A stretch of DNA of 64,000 nucleotides from Pacificibacter maritimus. GTDB taxonomy: Bacteria > Pseudomonadota > Alphaproteobacteria > Rhodobacterales > Rhodobacteraceae. The notes under the pieces were generated by a model. It was not told where the DNA came from and searched no databases. It saw only the letters and a program-made list of their open reading frames with translations. Position 1 is the first letter of the stretch, and every line of letters starts with the position of its first letter. A program made the translations under genes and the position numbers. Below are positions 54,599 to 63,371 of this stretch, piece by piece. The stretch is taken from NCBI RefSeq assembly GCF_003814915.1, contig NZ_RKQK01000003.1, positions 310,001 to 374,000 on the forward strand, written 5' to 3'.

Positions 54599-55645
54599 TT
54601 ATGCGCCCCGTAGATCCAACTGAACCTTGATTGCAGCTTCTCTGTTCGAGGCCATTTTAAAGGCCTCTAACGCGTCCTCCATCGGATAGACTTGCGTCAC
54701 CATCGGTGAAACATCTATCTTTCCGCTATTGATAAGCGCGACGGCCTCTGCAAACTCTGGATGGAAACGATGGGTGCCAACAAAGCGAATTTCCTTACCA
54801 ACAATCGCGTTCACAGGCAGGCTTAGATTGCCCGCCACGCCCACTTGCACAATCCAACCACGCGGACGCACGACATCAATCGCACTGCGAATTGCAGGCT
54901 CAGCCGCCGAGCATTCAAACACCACGTCGAAACCTCCATTTTCGCCTGCGTAGTCTGCAAGCGCATCGGGAGAGGACGCGATATTGATACTTTGGGTTGC
55001 GCCCATTTCAAGCGCTTTGCTTAACGTGAAATCAAACAGATCGGTCACAATAATAGCAGCAGCGCCTTGGAGCGCGGTCACAGCGCAGCACAGCGCGCCG
55101 ATCGGCCCTGCTCCCGTGACCAAAACCTTTTTACCTTTCAGGCTGCCCACTTGACTGGCGGCATGCAAACACACAGCCAAAGGTTCCGCACAGGCGGCAC
55201 TCGATAGCGAGGTATCTGGGTCAACTTTAAAACACTGATCAACTGTGGCAAGCATCTGATTGCGCATCCCGCCTTGGACATGTGGCACGGTGCGCGCTGA
55301 CCCAAGAAAACGCATATTTTTGCAATGCTGAAACTGTTCGAGATTGCAAAACTCGCAACTGTGACACGGCTGACTGGGGCAAACCGCAACGCGGTCGCCT
55401 GCGACCAGCGTCGAGACATTGCGCCCCACCGCCAACACGGTTCCTGACACCTCATGCCCAACAATGATAGGTTCGGTCACCCGAATTGTGCCAACGCCCC
55501 CGTCATGAAAGTAATGCAGATCAGAGCCACAAATTCCGCCATGAGACATGCCAAGCACGACTGTGTCGTCCGACACCTGCGGGGGCTCAATGGCATCGAT
55601 CCTTAGATCATGTTTGGCGTGTAGAACACAAGCTTTTACGGACAA
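54599..55645 (-). CDS. Zinc-dependent L-idonate 5-dehydrogenase-like alcohol dehydrogenase, second copy
   Basis: A 348-residue zinc MDR with GGICGSDLHYFHDGG, IIVGHEVSGTVLA and four-cysteine motif CHSCEFCNLEQFQHC, and VLVTGAGPIGALCCAV for NAD(P). It parallels the IdnD-like protein at 47885. The start is TTG at 55645, six bases after AGGAGA. It is the last gene of the minus-strand TRAP operon (58487-54599) divergent from uxuAB, ten bases after DctM, so here it may act on a uronate-derived aldonate (for instance mannonate or idonate) rather than in the gluconate block. Confidence 0.82.
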   Translation of the reverse strand: MSVKACVLHAKHDLRIDAIEPPQVSDDTVVLGMSHGGICGSDLHYFHDGGVGTIRVTEPIIVGHEVSGTVLAVGRNVSTLVAGDRVAVCPSQPCHSCEFCNLEQFQHCKNMRFLGSARTVPHVQGGMRNQMLATVDQCFKVDPDTSLSSAACAEPLAVCLHAASQVGSLKGKKVLVTGAGPIGALCCAVTALQGAAAIIVTDLFDFTLSKALEMGATQSINIASSPDALADYAGENGGFDVVFECSAAEPAIRSAIDVVRPRGWIVQVGVAGNLSLPVNAIVGKEIRFVGTHRFHPEFAEAVALINSGKIDVSPMVTQVYPMEDALEAFKMASNREAAIKVQLDLRGA

Positions 55646-55655
55646 ATCGTATCTC

Positions 55656-56933
55656 CTAGGGTAGTAGAACTGATGGCAACCAAGTTGCGATTGCGGGAAC
55701 GTAAGACACCAACAGCAACACGCCGATATTGGTCAAAATGAACGGCGTAATAGCTTTCACAACGGGCGTCAGCGGCAATCTTGCGATGCCCGCGCAAACG
55801 AACAAACAGACACCCAACGGGGGGGTCGTCAAGCCGATCATCAAATTCAAAACAGCAAATGTAGCAAAGTGCAGTGGATCGATTCCGACAGATACAGCCA
55901 AGGTAAGAAGCGGCACAAACAAGATGATCAAAGCGGCAATCGTTTCCATAAACATACCGATGATCAGCAACAAAATGTTGACCATCAAAATGATCAAGAA
56001 CTTGTTGTCGGTTACAGACAAGACGCCAGCGGCTATCGCTTGTGGAATGCGTTCAGACACCAAGATCCAGCCAAAAACATTGGCGAACCCGACCAAGATC
56101 AAAATTCCAGAAGCAGACACAGCACTGTCGACCATGATTTTGGGAATTTTGCGAATGGGCAATTCACGATAGATGAGTAACCCGACAAACATCGCGTACA
56201 CACTGGCAACCACAGCTGTTTCTGTCGGTGTCGCGATACCGCTCAGCAACCCGTACAAAATAATGCCAGTCATCGCTATCGCCCAAAAAGCACCTGCGAA
56301 AGACCGAGCAATTTCACGGAACCCCTGCCACTCTTGTTTGGGAAAGTTCTTTTTTCGTGCGATAACATAGGTCGTTACCATCATTGCCACGCCCATCAAA
56401 ACACCAGGAATAGCGCCCGCAAGAAACATCTTGCCCACGGAAATACCCGACAAAGCGCCCACGATAATCATCGGCACGCTGGGCGGAATGATGGGACCAA
56501 CAGTTGAGGATGCCGCGGTCACCGCCGCAGAAAAATCGGCTGGGTAGCCTGCTTTTTTCATGCCTGGAATCATCACGCTACCGATAGATGCAGCGTCGGC
56601 CACGGCTGTGCCTGTGATGCCGCCAAACAACATTGACGCACCCACATTGGTCAACCCCAATCCGCCCCGTATCCAGCCCACCAACGCATTGGCAAAACGG
56701 ATAATGCGCTCGGTGATTCCGCCGCTGTTCATCAGGTTTCCTGCTAAGATAAAGCCCGGAATACTCAGCAAAACAAACACGTCCATTCCCGCATACATTT
56801 TTTGTGGCATGACGACAACGGGGATGCCCATGGTGATCAAATAGCTTAACGAGGCGAGGCCAAGTGTGATTGCCACAGGGATGCCAACGACAAGGCCAAA
56901 AATAAAGACAGAGATCAGTATTAGCAGGCCCAT
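55656..56933 (-). CDS. TRAP transporter large permease (DctM family)
   Basis: A 425-residue many-helix membrane protein with the DctM signatures LNSGGITERIIRFANAL-like loop, GPIIPPSVPMIIVGALSG and GLLSGIATPTETAVVASVYA. Its start overlaps the DctQ stop by one base (TAATG). Likely hexuronate or related sugar-acid uptake, given uxuAB next door. Confidence 0.92.
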   Translation of the reverse strand: MGLLILISVFIFGLVVGIPVAITLGLASLSYLITMGIPVVVMPQKMYAGMDVFVLLSIPGFILAGNLMNSGGITERIIRFANALVGWIRGGLGLTNVGASMLFGGITGTAVADAASIGSVMIPGMKKAGYPADFSAAVTAASSTVGPIIPPSVPMIIVGALSGISVGKMFLAGAIPGVLMGVAMMVTTYVIARKKNFPKQEWQGFREIARSFAGAFWAIAMTGIILYGLLSGIATPTETAVVASVYAMFVGLLIYRELPIRKIPKIMVDSAVSASGILILVGFANVFGWILVSERIPQAIAAGVLSVTDNKFLIILMVNILLLIIGMFMETIAALIILFVPLLTLAVSVGIDPLHFATFAVLNLMIGLTTPPLGVCLFVCAGIARLPLTPVVKAITPFILTNIGVLLLVSYVPAIATWLPSVLLP

Positions 56934-57430
56934 TAGCTCAACTCCTCACGGGCATCAGCGCGCCCGTCATGCTTTAGAAAAATCATTTTGTAGGCGCGCA
57001 ATGCAGCAAAAACAAAAAGCACGCAAAGTAGCAAAAATATGGAAAAGTGAACGAGATCCATACGCAGGCCCATTGCAGGCGATGTCTGAAAAGCACCGAT
57101 TGAAACGTATTTCCAAGCGGGGGCTATTAAGATTGCGCACAAGAGCGCCGTCGCCAGCGCAGACAGCAAACGTAAGCGCCTAGGCCAACGGCGTGGAAGG
57201 GCTTCACAAACAATGTCGACATTCACAAGATCACCCGAGCGCAAGGACAGCCCAGCGCCAAACGCAACGAGGTACAACATTGCGTATCGCGTGAGTTCTT
57301 CGGTCCAAATAGGCGAGGCATCAAGTGTGCGAAAGATAACTTGCGTCAGGACTGCTGCGATCAAAACAAGAAACGACAGACCAACACCTAATCTGCACAA
57401 CGTGAATATAAAACTCTCTACTTTTTTCAT
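56933..57430 (-). CDS. TRAP transporter small permease (DctQ family)
   Basis: A 165-residue four-helix protein; hydrophobic segments FTLCRLGVGLSFLVLIAAVL, YAMLYLVAFGAGLSLR and LLLCVLFVFAALRAYKM. WTEELTRYAMLYLVAFGAGL is typical for DctQ. Encoded between the binding protein and DctM, after a hairpin. Confidence 0.87.
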   Translation of the reverse strand: MKKVESFIFTLCRLGVGLSFLVLIAAVLTQVIFRTLDASPIWTEELTRYAMLYLVAFGAGLSLRSGDLVNVDIVCEALPRRWPRRLRLLSALATALLCAILIAPAWKYVSIGAFQTSPAMGLRMDLVHFSIFLLLCVLFVFAALRAYKMIFLKHDGRADAREELS

Positions 57431-57458
57431 AACGCCGCCTATCGAGTGTATTTTAAAT

Positions 57459-57485
57459 AAGCTGCCGGATTAGATCCGGCAGCTT
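57459..57485 (-). promoter_or_regulatory. Hairpin between TRAP binding-protein and permease genes
   Basis: AAGCTGCCGGAT (57459-57470) and ATCCGGCAGCTT (57474-57485) form a perfect 12-base-pair stem with a three-base loop, in the 79-base gap downstream of the binding-protein gene. The following minus-strand sequence (ATTTAAAATAC) is AT-rich but not a T run, so partial read-through is expected. Confidence 0.7.
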
Positions 57486-57509
57486 TCTGGGAAGAACAGG
57501 AATGATCGC

Positions 57510-58487
57510 TTAGTTCGCGAATAGGTCTTCGACGATTGGCTTAATCTCATCCGAGACATTGGCCAAAACCGCATCCTTGGCTGCGGCTTGGAAGGCTGCG
57601 CCATCGACATCAACAAAGGTCATACCTTTTTCTTCAAGGTAAGCTTGGTCATTGGCGAGGCTTTCCAGCAAAAGATCACGCTCATAGGCTTGTGCTGTTG
57701 CTGCAGCTTCCATGACAGCGCTTTGATCTTCGGCTGACAATTTTGCCCATGTGGATTCAGCAATCGTCAGATAAATCCATGACCGCACATGTTCCGTTTG
57801 GTTCACATAGCCTTGCACTTCGTTAAAGTTCGCAGAGCGGATCAAAGCGAGCGGGTTTTCTTGCCCGTCGATTACACCGCTTTGCAGTGACGTAAAGACC
57901 TCGGAAAATGCCATCGGTGTGGGTGATGCGCCTAGTGCTTGCCAAACATCAACGAAAAGTGGCACATTTGGCACCCGCATTTTCATACCATCCAAATCAG
58001 CGGGCGTGGTAATTGCACGTTGCGATGTCAGATTACGCGGACCGCGTGCAAAAAATGCAATCGGGCGCACGCGCGATTTTTCGATGATCTGCGCTTCGAT
58101 GTCATCACCGATGGGACCGCTGGCGACTTCATCCATATGCTCCAACGAACGATAGGCATACGGGACAGCCAAAAGTGCGGCCATAGGCGCCCAGTTTTGC
58201 AAGCTTTCACCCGTGATGGTCATATCCACAGTGCCAAGTTGCATCCCGTTGATCAGATCAATCTCTTTGCCCAATGATTCATTTGGAAAGACTTCAACCG
58301 CAATACGGCCCTCAGTCAGTGTGTTAAGTTCCTCCCCGAACTTAACAGCAGCAAGGTGCCATGAATTGTCTTCATTGGCCAAATGACCAAGTTTCAGCGT
58401 GACCTCTTGGCTGAACGCTGCAGTGCCTGCCATGATCGTCATACAGCCAACCGCTGCGAGTGTTGTAAGTTTGGTAAAAAGCCTCAT
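57510..58487 (-). CDS. TRAP transporter substrate-binding protein (DctP family)
   Basis: A 325-residue binding protein with signal peptide (about residues 1-26, ending TAAFSQ). VTLKLGHLANEDNSWHLAAVKF starts the mature protein, DGMKMRVPNVPLFVDVWQALGASPTPMAFSEVFTSLQSGVIDGQENP carries the carboxylate-binding arginine region. The first gene of the minus-strand transporter set, 26 bases after the GntR gene. Likely hexuronate-binding by context. The ATG follows AGGAGGAGAAGACA, an extremely strong site. Confidence 0.9.
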   Translation of the reverse strand: MRLFTKLTTLAAVGCMTIMAGTAAFSQEVTLKLGHLANEDNSWHLAAVKFGEELNTLTEGRIAVEVFPNESLGKEIDLINGMQLGTVDMTITGESLQNWAPMAALLAVPYAYRSLEHMDEVASGPIGDDIEAQIIEKSRVRPIAFFARGPRNLTSQRAITTPADLDGMKMRVPNVPLFVDVWQALGASPTPMAFSEVFTSLQSGVIDGQENPLALIRSANFNEVQGYVNQTEHVRSWIYLTIAESTWAKLSAEDQSAVMEAAATAQAYERDLLLESLANDQAYLEEKGMTFVDVDGAAFQAAAKDAVLANVSDEIKPIVEDLFAN

Positions 58488-58513
58488 TGTCTTCTCCTCC
58501 TAGAGTTTTGGGG

Positions 58514-59230
58514 CTACGTATCGCGCGGACTCCCGGGCGAGTTTTCGAAGTATTCAGGATAAATTTCGTGAACCTTCGGAAGTGATTTCAGAATTTCACG
58601 CAGGTGGGATCGCATCGCCTCTTCGGCTGCTTTCACATCTTGTTGCTCGATAAGATCGACAACCTGCTCATGTTGTTTCACCAAGGTAATGCTGGGAAAT
58701 TCTTCAAACGTCATAAAGCGCACGCGATCCATCTGCGATTTGATCGCCTCTAAATAATCCCACGCCCGCGCCACACCTGCGGCCTGCGCGAGACTGCGAT
58801 GAAAGCGCTCATCCAATTCGATGAATTGCAATGGGGATCCAGATGCAGCCTTATATTGATCTGCAATTTCTTGACGCAAATTCGCCACCAGTTCAGCATT
58901 GGGGCGAGACGCCAACTGCCGAATAATGTCGGCTTCTACGGCCTCACGCACAAATCGCGCGTTAAGTACGGCTTCGTAGTCGATTTTCTTCACAAAGGTG
59001 CCGCGCTGCGGGCGAATTTCCAAAAGCCCCTCATCCACCAAGGTGATAAATGCTTCTCGCACGGGCTGACGACTAACACCATATTCCTTTGCCAACTCAG
59101 GCTCAGACAAACGGCTCATAGGCTTAAGATTATTGCGAATAATGCGACTGCGCAGAACGACACGCAACTGCGGGCTGACGGCCTTTTGTTGGTCCAGCTT
59201 CCATGCATCTATATCGATCAATTCCAACAA
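58514..59230 (-). CDS. GntR family (FCD domain) regulator, UxuR/ExuR-like by context
   Basis: A 238-residue regulator. The winged helix includes LRSRIIRNNLKPMSRLSEPELAKEYGVSRQPVREAFITL (about residues 26-64) and RPQRGTFVKK; the FCD domain carries ELDERFHRSLA and a late RSHLRE. The start is TTG 59230, with GAGGAG eight bases in front. It heads the TRAP operon and is divergent from uxuAB, which is the place expected for a hexuronate regulator such as UxuR or ExuR; the true inducer is unproved. Confidence 0.84.
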   Translation of the reverse strand: MLELIDIDAWKLDQQKAVSPQLRVVLRSRIIRNNLKPMSRLSEPELAKEYGVSRQPVREAFITLVDEGLLEIRPQRGTFVKKIDYEAVLNARFVREAVEADIIRQLASRPNAELVANLRQEIADQYKAASGSPLQFIELDERFHRSLAQAAGVARAWDYLEAIKSQMDRVRFMTFEEFPSITLVKQHEQVVDLIEQQDVKAAEEAMRSHLREILKSLPKVHEIYPEYFENSPGSPRDT

Positions 59231-59256
59231 AGCTTCGTCTCCTCGTGTTGATAAAA

Positions 59257-59286
59257 TTTATAACCACCCACTTCCATACAAGTCAA
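59257..59286 (-). promoter_or_regulatory. Promoter of the GntR-TRAP operon
   Basis: On the minus strand TTGACT (59286-59281) and TATAAA (59262-59257) are 18 bases apart, good matches to -35 and -10 boxes and 27 bases from the TTG start. A plus-strand TATAAT at 59313-59318 may be the -10 for uxuAB. Confidence 0.5.
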
Positions 59287-59361
59287 CACAATGTTATACT
59301 AAAGGTAGAGAATATAATTTTACCATTCAATATCAGAGACTAAGAAGATCGGGAGGCGAAT

Positions 59362-60573
59362 ATGAAACGCACTTGGAGATGGTTCGGCCCACATGACACG
59401 GTTTCAATCGATGACATGTTGCAAGCTGGAGTCGAAGCAGTTGTGACCGCTTTGCATCACCTACCCAACGGCGCAGTCTGGACAAAAGACGAGATCAAGT
59501 TACGCCAAGAAATGTTGAACCAAGGGTCAGGAAATCAACGACCAAACCTATCTTGGGATGTTGTCGAAAGCCTGCCAGTGTCCGAAGATATCAAACGCCA
59601 AACAGGTGATTGGCGCAGCCACATCGAAAATTACAAGCAAAGCATCCGCAACCTCGCAGACTGCGGAATTTTCACGATTTGCTACAACTTCATGCCTGTA
59701 CTTGATTGGACCCGAACCAATCTTAGCCACGAATTGCCAAACGGCGCAAAATGTATGCGCTTTGATCTGATCGATTTCGTTGTTTTCGACATTCATATTT
59801 TACAGCGTGAGGATGCGGACAAAGACTATCCAACGGATGTTATCCAAGCAGCGGAGACACGCGCCAAGACTATGACTGCGGCAGATTGCACAGAGCTGCA
59901 AAACAATATTATTTGCGGCCTGCCCGGTGCAGAGGAAGGGTATTCCTTGGCAGACCTGCGTCAAAACCTCGACGCATATTCAAAGATCGACGACGAAACT
60001 TTGCGCAAACATCAGTATGAGTTTCTTCGCGAAATTGTGCCTCTCTCTGAAGAACTGGGGGTGAAACTCTGTTGTCACCCTGACGACCCTCCCTTCCCGC
60101 TTTTGGGCTTGCCGCGCGTTATGTCGACAGAAGCTGACTTTGAACGTTTGATCCGTACAGTGGATTCACCAGCCAACGGCATCACTTTGTGCAGCGGTTC
60201 GCTGGGCGTGCGCGGCGACAATGATTTGAGTGGTATGATGGATCGGCTCGGGCATCGCGTTCACTTTATCCATCTGCGCAACGTCGCACGCGAGTCTGAA
60301 AATATCGTCGGGTCCTTTCACGAAGCGGCACACCTAGAAGGCGCGACAGATATGGTGGCGTTGATCGCATCAATTTTGGCTGAAGAAAAACGGCGCAAAG
60401 CGGAGGGTCGCACCGATTGCAACATCCCGTTTAGACCTGACCACGGCCAAGACATTTTGAGTGACCTACGCGTCAACGGGCAACCTGGTTACCCCGCTGT
60501 CGGCCGCCTAAAAGGCTTAGCGGAACTTCGCGGTATCATCGCAGCACTTTCACATCCAAAGGTGAGCCAATGA
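59362..60573 (+). CDS. uxuA: Mannonate dehydratase
   Basis: A 403-residue UxuA-type enzyme converting D-mannonate to 2-keto-3-deoxygluconate. It begins MKRTWRWFGPHDTVSIDDML, has LGVKLCCHPDDPPFPLLGLPR (metal-binding His), NGITLCSGSLGVR, RVHFIHLRNV and FRPDHGQDIL, all family hallmarks. ATG 59362 follows GGGAGGCGAAT. Coupled to uxuB by an ATGA overlap. Confidence 0.95.
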   Translation: MKRTWRWFGPHDTVSIDDMLQAGVEAVVTALHHLPNGAVWTKDEIKLRQEMLNQGSGNQRPNLSWDVVESLPVSEDIKRQTGDWRSHIENYKQSIRNLADCGIFTICYNFMPVLDWTRTNLSHELPNGAKCMRFDLIDFVVFDIHILQREDADKDYPTDVIQAAETRAKTMTAADCTELQNNIICGLPGAEEGYSLADLRQNLDAYSKIDDETLRKHQYEFLREIVPLSEELGVKLCCHPDDPPFPLLGLPRVMSTEADFERLIRTVDSPANGITLCSGSLGVRGDNDLSGMMDRLGHRVHFIHLRNVARESENIVGSFHEAAHLEGATDMVALIASILAEEKRRKAEGRTDCNIPFRPDHGQDILSDLRVNGQPGYPAVGRLKGLAELRGIIAALSHPKVSQ

Positions 60574-62039
60574 ACCTGCTTTCAAATGCCACATTAGCGT
60601 CGATCAAGGACACAGACCTAACCCCAAAATATGATCGCAGCGCGCATAAAGTCGGGATCGTTCATCTTGGCTTGGGTGCATTTCACAAGGCGCACCAAGC
60701 GGTTTATACCGACAGCGTTTTGGCACAGACGGGTGGCGATTGGATGATTGCAGGCATCTCGATGCGCAACAATCAAACGGCTGCTGACATTACAGCCCAA
60801 GATGGGCTGTATACAGTTATCGAAAAAGCCAGCGACACAGACCATGCGCGCGTTGTCGGCAGCATCGCACAAGCGCTCTGCGCCAATGACACGCCTGATC
60901 AGGTGTTGGCTATCCTGTGCGATCCCGCCACCAAGATCGTCACAACAACAGTCACGGAAAAAGGGTATGGCATCGACCGTGAAACAGGGGAAATCGACGT
61001 AAAAAATCCTGTGGTAGCACAAGACAAAACGCGACAAGAGCCGCCTAGGGGCGTACTTGGATTGATTGTCGCAGCGCTTCAAAATCGGCGCGCACTCAGC
61101 CTTGCGCCCTTTACTGTCTTGTGTTGCGATAACCTACCGCACAATGGCGCATTCTTGAAATCAGGTGTCGTGAGCTTTGCCCGACACGTCGATCCTGAGC
61201 TTGCGGAATGGATATCTGACAACGTTGCCTTTCCCTCGACAATGGTCGACCGAATAACACCTGCGCAATCCTCTGACACACTTGCAAGCGCACAAGCCTG
61301 CTTGCGTTTAATCGACACTCAAGCGATCGAAACTGAACCTTTTCATCAATGGATCATTGAAGATAATTTTCCAGCGGGCCGGCCCAATTGGGATCTTGCT
61401 GGGGCGATCTTTACCGATGACGTAGAGCCGTTTGAAATGATGAAGCTCAGATTGCTCAACGGCAGCCACTCATTGATCGCCTATGCTGGCGCTCTAAAAG
61501 GTCACAAATTTGTTCGAGACGTGATGAACGATGACACACTTTTGCGCCTTGTCCAAAAACACATGACATCAGCAGCAGCCACTTTGGCGCCGATTGAGGG
61601 CATAAACTTCACGCAATACGCTCTCGATCTTATTGCTCGATTTAAGAACCCGAACATCGCGCATGAAACACTGCAAATCGCGACGGACGGATCGCAAAAA
61701 ATGCCGCAACGCATATTTGCGCCCGCTGTCGAAGCGTTGAACGCCGATAAATCCATCGCTCCCTTCGCCTTTGCAACAGCCTGCTGGCTCTGGTTTTGTC
61801 GTGGTGGTGACACTGCGACTTTGGGCCATCCCCTTCTCGACCCGAAGTCAGATGAATTGTCCCGCATTTGCAGCGCCGAAACACCTGACGAAATCATCAA
61901 CGGACTGTTCGATTTAGACGGGCTATTGCCACAAGACCTGCGTAGATCTGATATCTGGCGCAATGAGTTGCGCGACTGTCTAAATCAGCTGTTCGCGGAG
62001 GGATTCGACAACCTTTGTGAAGCTGTCGCCAATCAATAA
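60570..62039 (+). CDS. uxuB: Mannitol dehydrogenase family protein, probable D-fructuronate reductase UxuB
   Basis: A 489-residue long-chain mannitol-dehydrogenase-type protein. HKVGIVHLGLGAFHKAHQAVYTD is the N-terminal dinucleotide fold, PHNGAFLKSG and FPSTMVDRITPA are typical, and KLRLLNGSHSLIAYAG holds the catalytic lysine (Lys of MMKLRLLNG context). In this operon it should reduce D-fructuronate to mannonate for UxuA. A weak hairpin follows, and the next gene on the same strand is metN. Confidence 0.87.
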   Translation: MNLLSNATLASIKDTDLTPKYDRSAHKVGIVHLGLGAFHKAHQAVYTDSVLAQTGGDWMIAGISMRNNQTAADITAQDGLYTVIEKASDTDHARVVGSIAQALCANDTPDQVLAILCDPATKIVTTTVTEKGYGIDRETGEIDVKNPVVAQDKTRQEPPRGVLGLIVAALQNRRALSLAPFTVLCCDNLPHNGAFLKSGVVSFARHVDPELAEWISDNVAFPSTMVDRITPAQSSDTLASAQACLRLIDTQAIETEPFHQWIIEDNFPAGRPNWDLAGAIFTDDVEPFEMMKLRLLNGSHSLIAYAGALKGHKFVRDVMNDDTLLRLVQKHMTSAAATLAPIEGINFTQYALDLIARFKNPNIAHETLQIATDGSQKMPQRIFAPAVEALNADKSIAPFAFATACWLWFCRGGDTATLGHPLLDPKSDELSRICSAETPDEIINGLFDLDGLLPQDLRRSDIWRNELRDCLNQLFAEGFDNLCEAVANQ

Positions 62040-62050
62040 TATGTGACGTC

Positions 62051-62072
62051 GGCGGCCCTCACCCGGGCCGCC
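62051..62072 (+). terminator. GC-rich hairpin after uxuB
   Basis: GGCGGCCC (62051-62058) pairs with GGGCCGCC (62065-62072), 11 bases after the uxuB stop. There is no T run, so termination may depend on Rho or be incomplete. Confidence 0.55.
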
Positions 62073-62239
62073 GCATAGGCGGATCCGATCAAGAATATCA
62101 GTTGCGAACATCACAGGCAGTGCAGCCAGTTGATGCGCACTGCATGTCCCCCAAAATGCAAACCATGCAGAACAAATCAACGCCGACTATAGCGCGTTCG
62201 CGACTTTGTTCCTGATCTAAATTTAAAGGGGAATCGCCC

Positions 62240-62302
62240 TTGAACTTTACAGTCGAACGCTATCTACCTGTCGCCGAAAACACGTTCAAATTTGTCGGAT
62301 AG
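62240..62302 (+). CDS. Possible 20-codon leader reading frame upstream of metN
   Basis: TTG 62240 with AAAGGGGA seven bases in front opens a frame of 20 codons, MNFTVERYLPVAENTFKFVG, ending at a TAG seven bases before the metN ATG. MetN itself lacks a good ribosome site, so the short frame might couple translation to metN. It contains no internal methionine, so it is not a methionine attenuator of the usual kind. It could equally be chance. The rest of 62073-62309 shows no SAM riboswitch that I can identify. Confidence 0.3.
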   Translation: MNFTVERYLPVAENTFKFVG

Positions 62303-62309
62303 AAAAACA

Positions 62310-63371
62310 ATGTCAGACGCAAAATCGCAAGGTGCCTCAATCGTTTTTCAATCGGTTGAAAAGGCCTTTCACAAACCAGATGGCGGTTATGTTTCCGCTG
62401 TCTCAGATGCGTCTTTGACGGTCGATTCTGGTGCAATCACCGGCATCATTGGCCGCTCTGGTGCAGGGAAATCCACGATGCTGCGCATGGTCAACGGCCT
62501 TGAGCGCCCGACCTCTGGTCAGGTTTTGGTGGGCGGACAAGACGTAGGTGCAGCGCAGGGTGCCAAGCTGCGCGATATACGCCGCGACGTTGGGATGATC
62601 TTTCAGCATTTCAATCTGCTGGCTTCGCGCACCGTTGCGGGCAACATTGCCTTGCCGCTAGAAATCGCGGGCGTCCCTGCCGCAAAAATCAAAACGCGCG
62701 TGGCTGATTTGATCGACCGAGTTGGTCTTAACACTCAAAGCAATAATTACCCCGCTGAACTGTCTGGTGGGCAAAAACAACGTGTCGGCATTGCGCGCGC
62801 CTTGGCCACAGAACCCAAAGTATTGCTGTCTGATGAAGCGACCTCAGCACTTGACCCTGAGACCACGCAGACTGTTTTGACCTTATTGAAAGACATCAAC
62901 CGCGATCTTGGTTTAACCATTTTGTTGATCACCCATGAAATGGCCGTTGTGCGCGATATCGCCAGTCATGTCGCGGTAATCGAAGGTGGTAAAATCGTCG
63001 AATCCGGAAAGACCTATGATGTATTTACTGCCCCCCAACACAAGACAACGCGATCTTTTTTATCGGGCGTCACGGGCGTAACACTGCCTGCGTTCATCAA
63101 AGGCCGCATGCTGAAGTCCCGCCCTTCGGGGGCCGCCAAAGAAGTTATGCGCGTGACTTTCGCTGGCACCCATGCCACCGATCCGATGCTTGCGCTTTTA
63201 ACCCGTGACCTTGGGATCGAGGTAAACATTTTAGCGGGCGCTGTTGAAGAAATCGGCATCAAGCCCTTCGGAAATCTGCTTGTATCCTTGGATGCCGACA
63301 AGGCCAGTGACGCGCGCACCTACCTAGAAAAACACGGACTTTTAACGGAGGTGCTTGGCTATGTCAGCTAA
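62310..63371 (+). CDS. metN: Methionine ABC transporter ATPase MetN
   Basis: A 353-residue ATPase with Walker A GRSGAGKSTMLRMV, signature ELSGGQKQRVGIAR, Walker B VLLSDEATSALDP and switch His in LLITHEMAVV. The C-terminal NIL ligand domain (about residues 270-350; AKEVMRVTFAGTHATDP to LEKHGLLTEVLGYV) binds methionine and inhibits transport. ATG 62310 is preferred over an in-frame TTG 18 bases up. The stop overlaps the metI start by 11 bases. Confidence 0.92.
   Translation: MSDAKSQGASIVFQSVEKAFHKPDGGYVSAVSDASLTVDSGAITGIIGRSGAGKSTMLRMVNGLERPTSGQVLVGGQDVGAAQGAKLRDIRRDVGMIFQHFNLLASRTVAGNIALPLEIAGVPAAKIKTRVADLIDRVGLNTQSNNYPAELSGGQKQRVGIARALATEPKVLLSDEATSALDPETTQTVLTLLKDINRDLGLTILLITHEMAVVRDIASHVAVIEGGKIVESGKTYDVFTAPQHKTTRSFLSGVTGVTLPAFIKGRMLKSRPSGAAKEVMRVTFAGTHATDPMLALLTRDLGIEVNILAGAVEEIGIKPFGNLLVSLDADKASDARTYLEKHGLLTEVLGYVS

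Noticed and set aside
62073-62309. SAM-sensing riboswitch before metN
   Set aside because: I looked for SAM-II or SAM/SAH-type elements, which are common upstream of methionine genes in this group, but found no convincing conserved core; a covariance-model search would decide.
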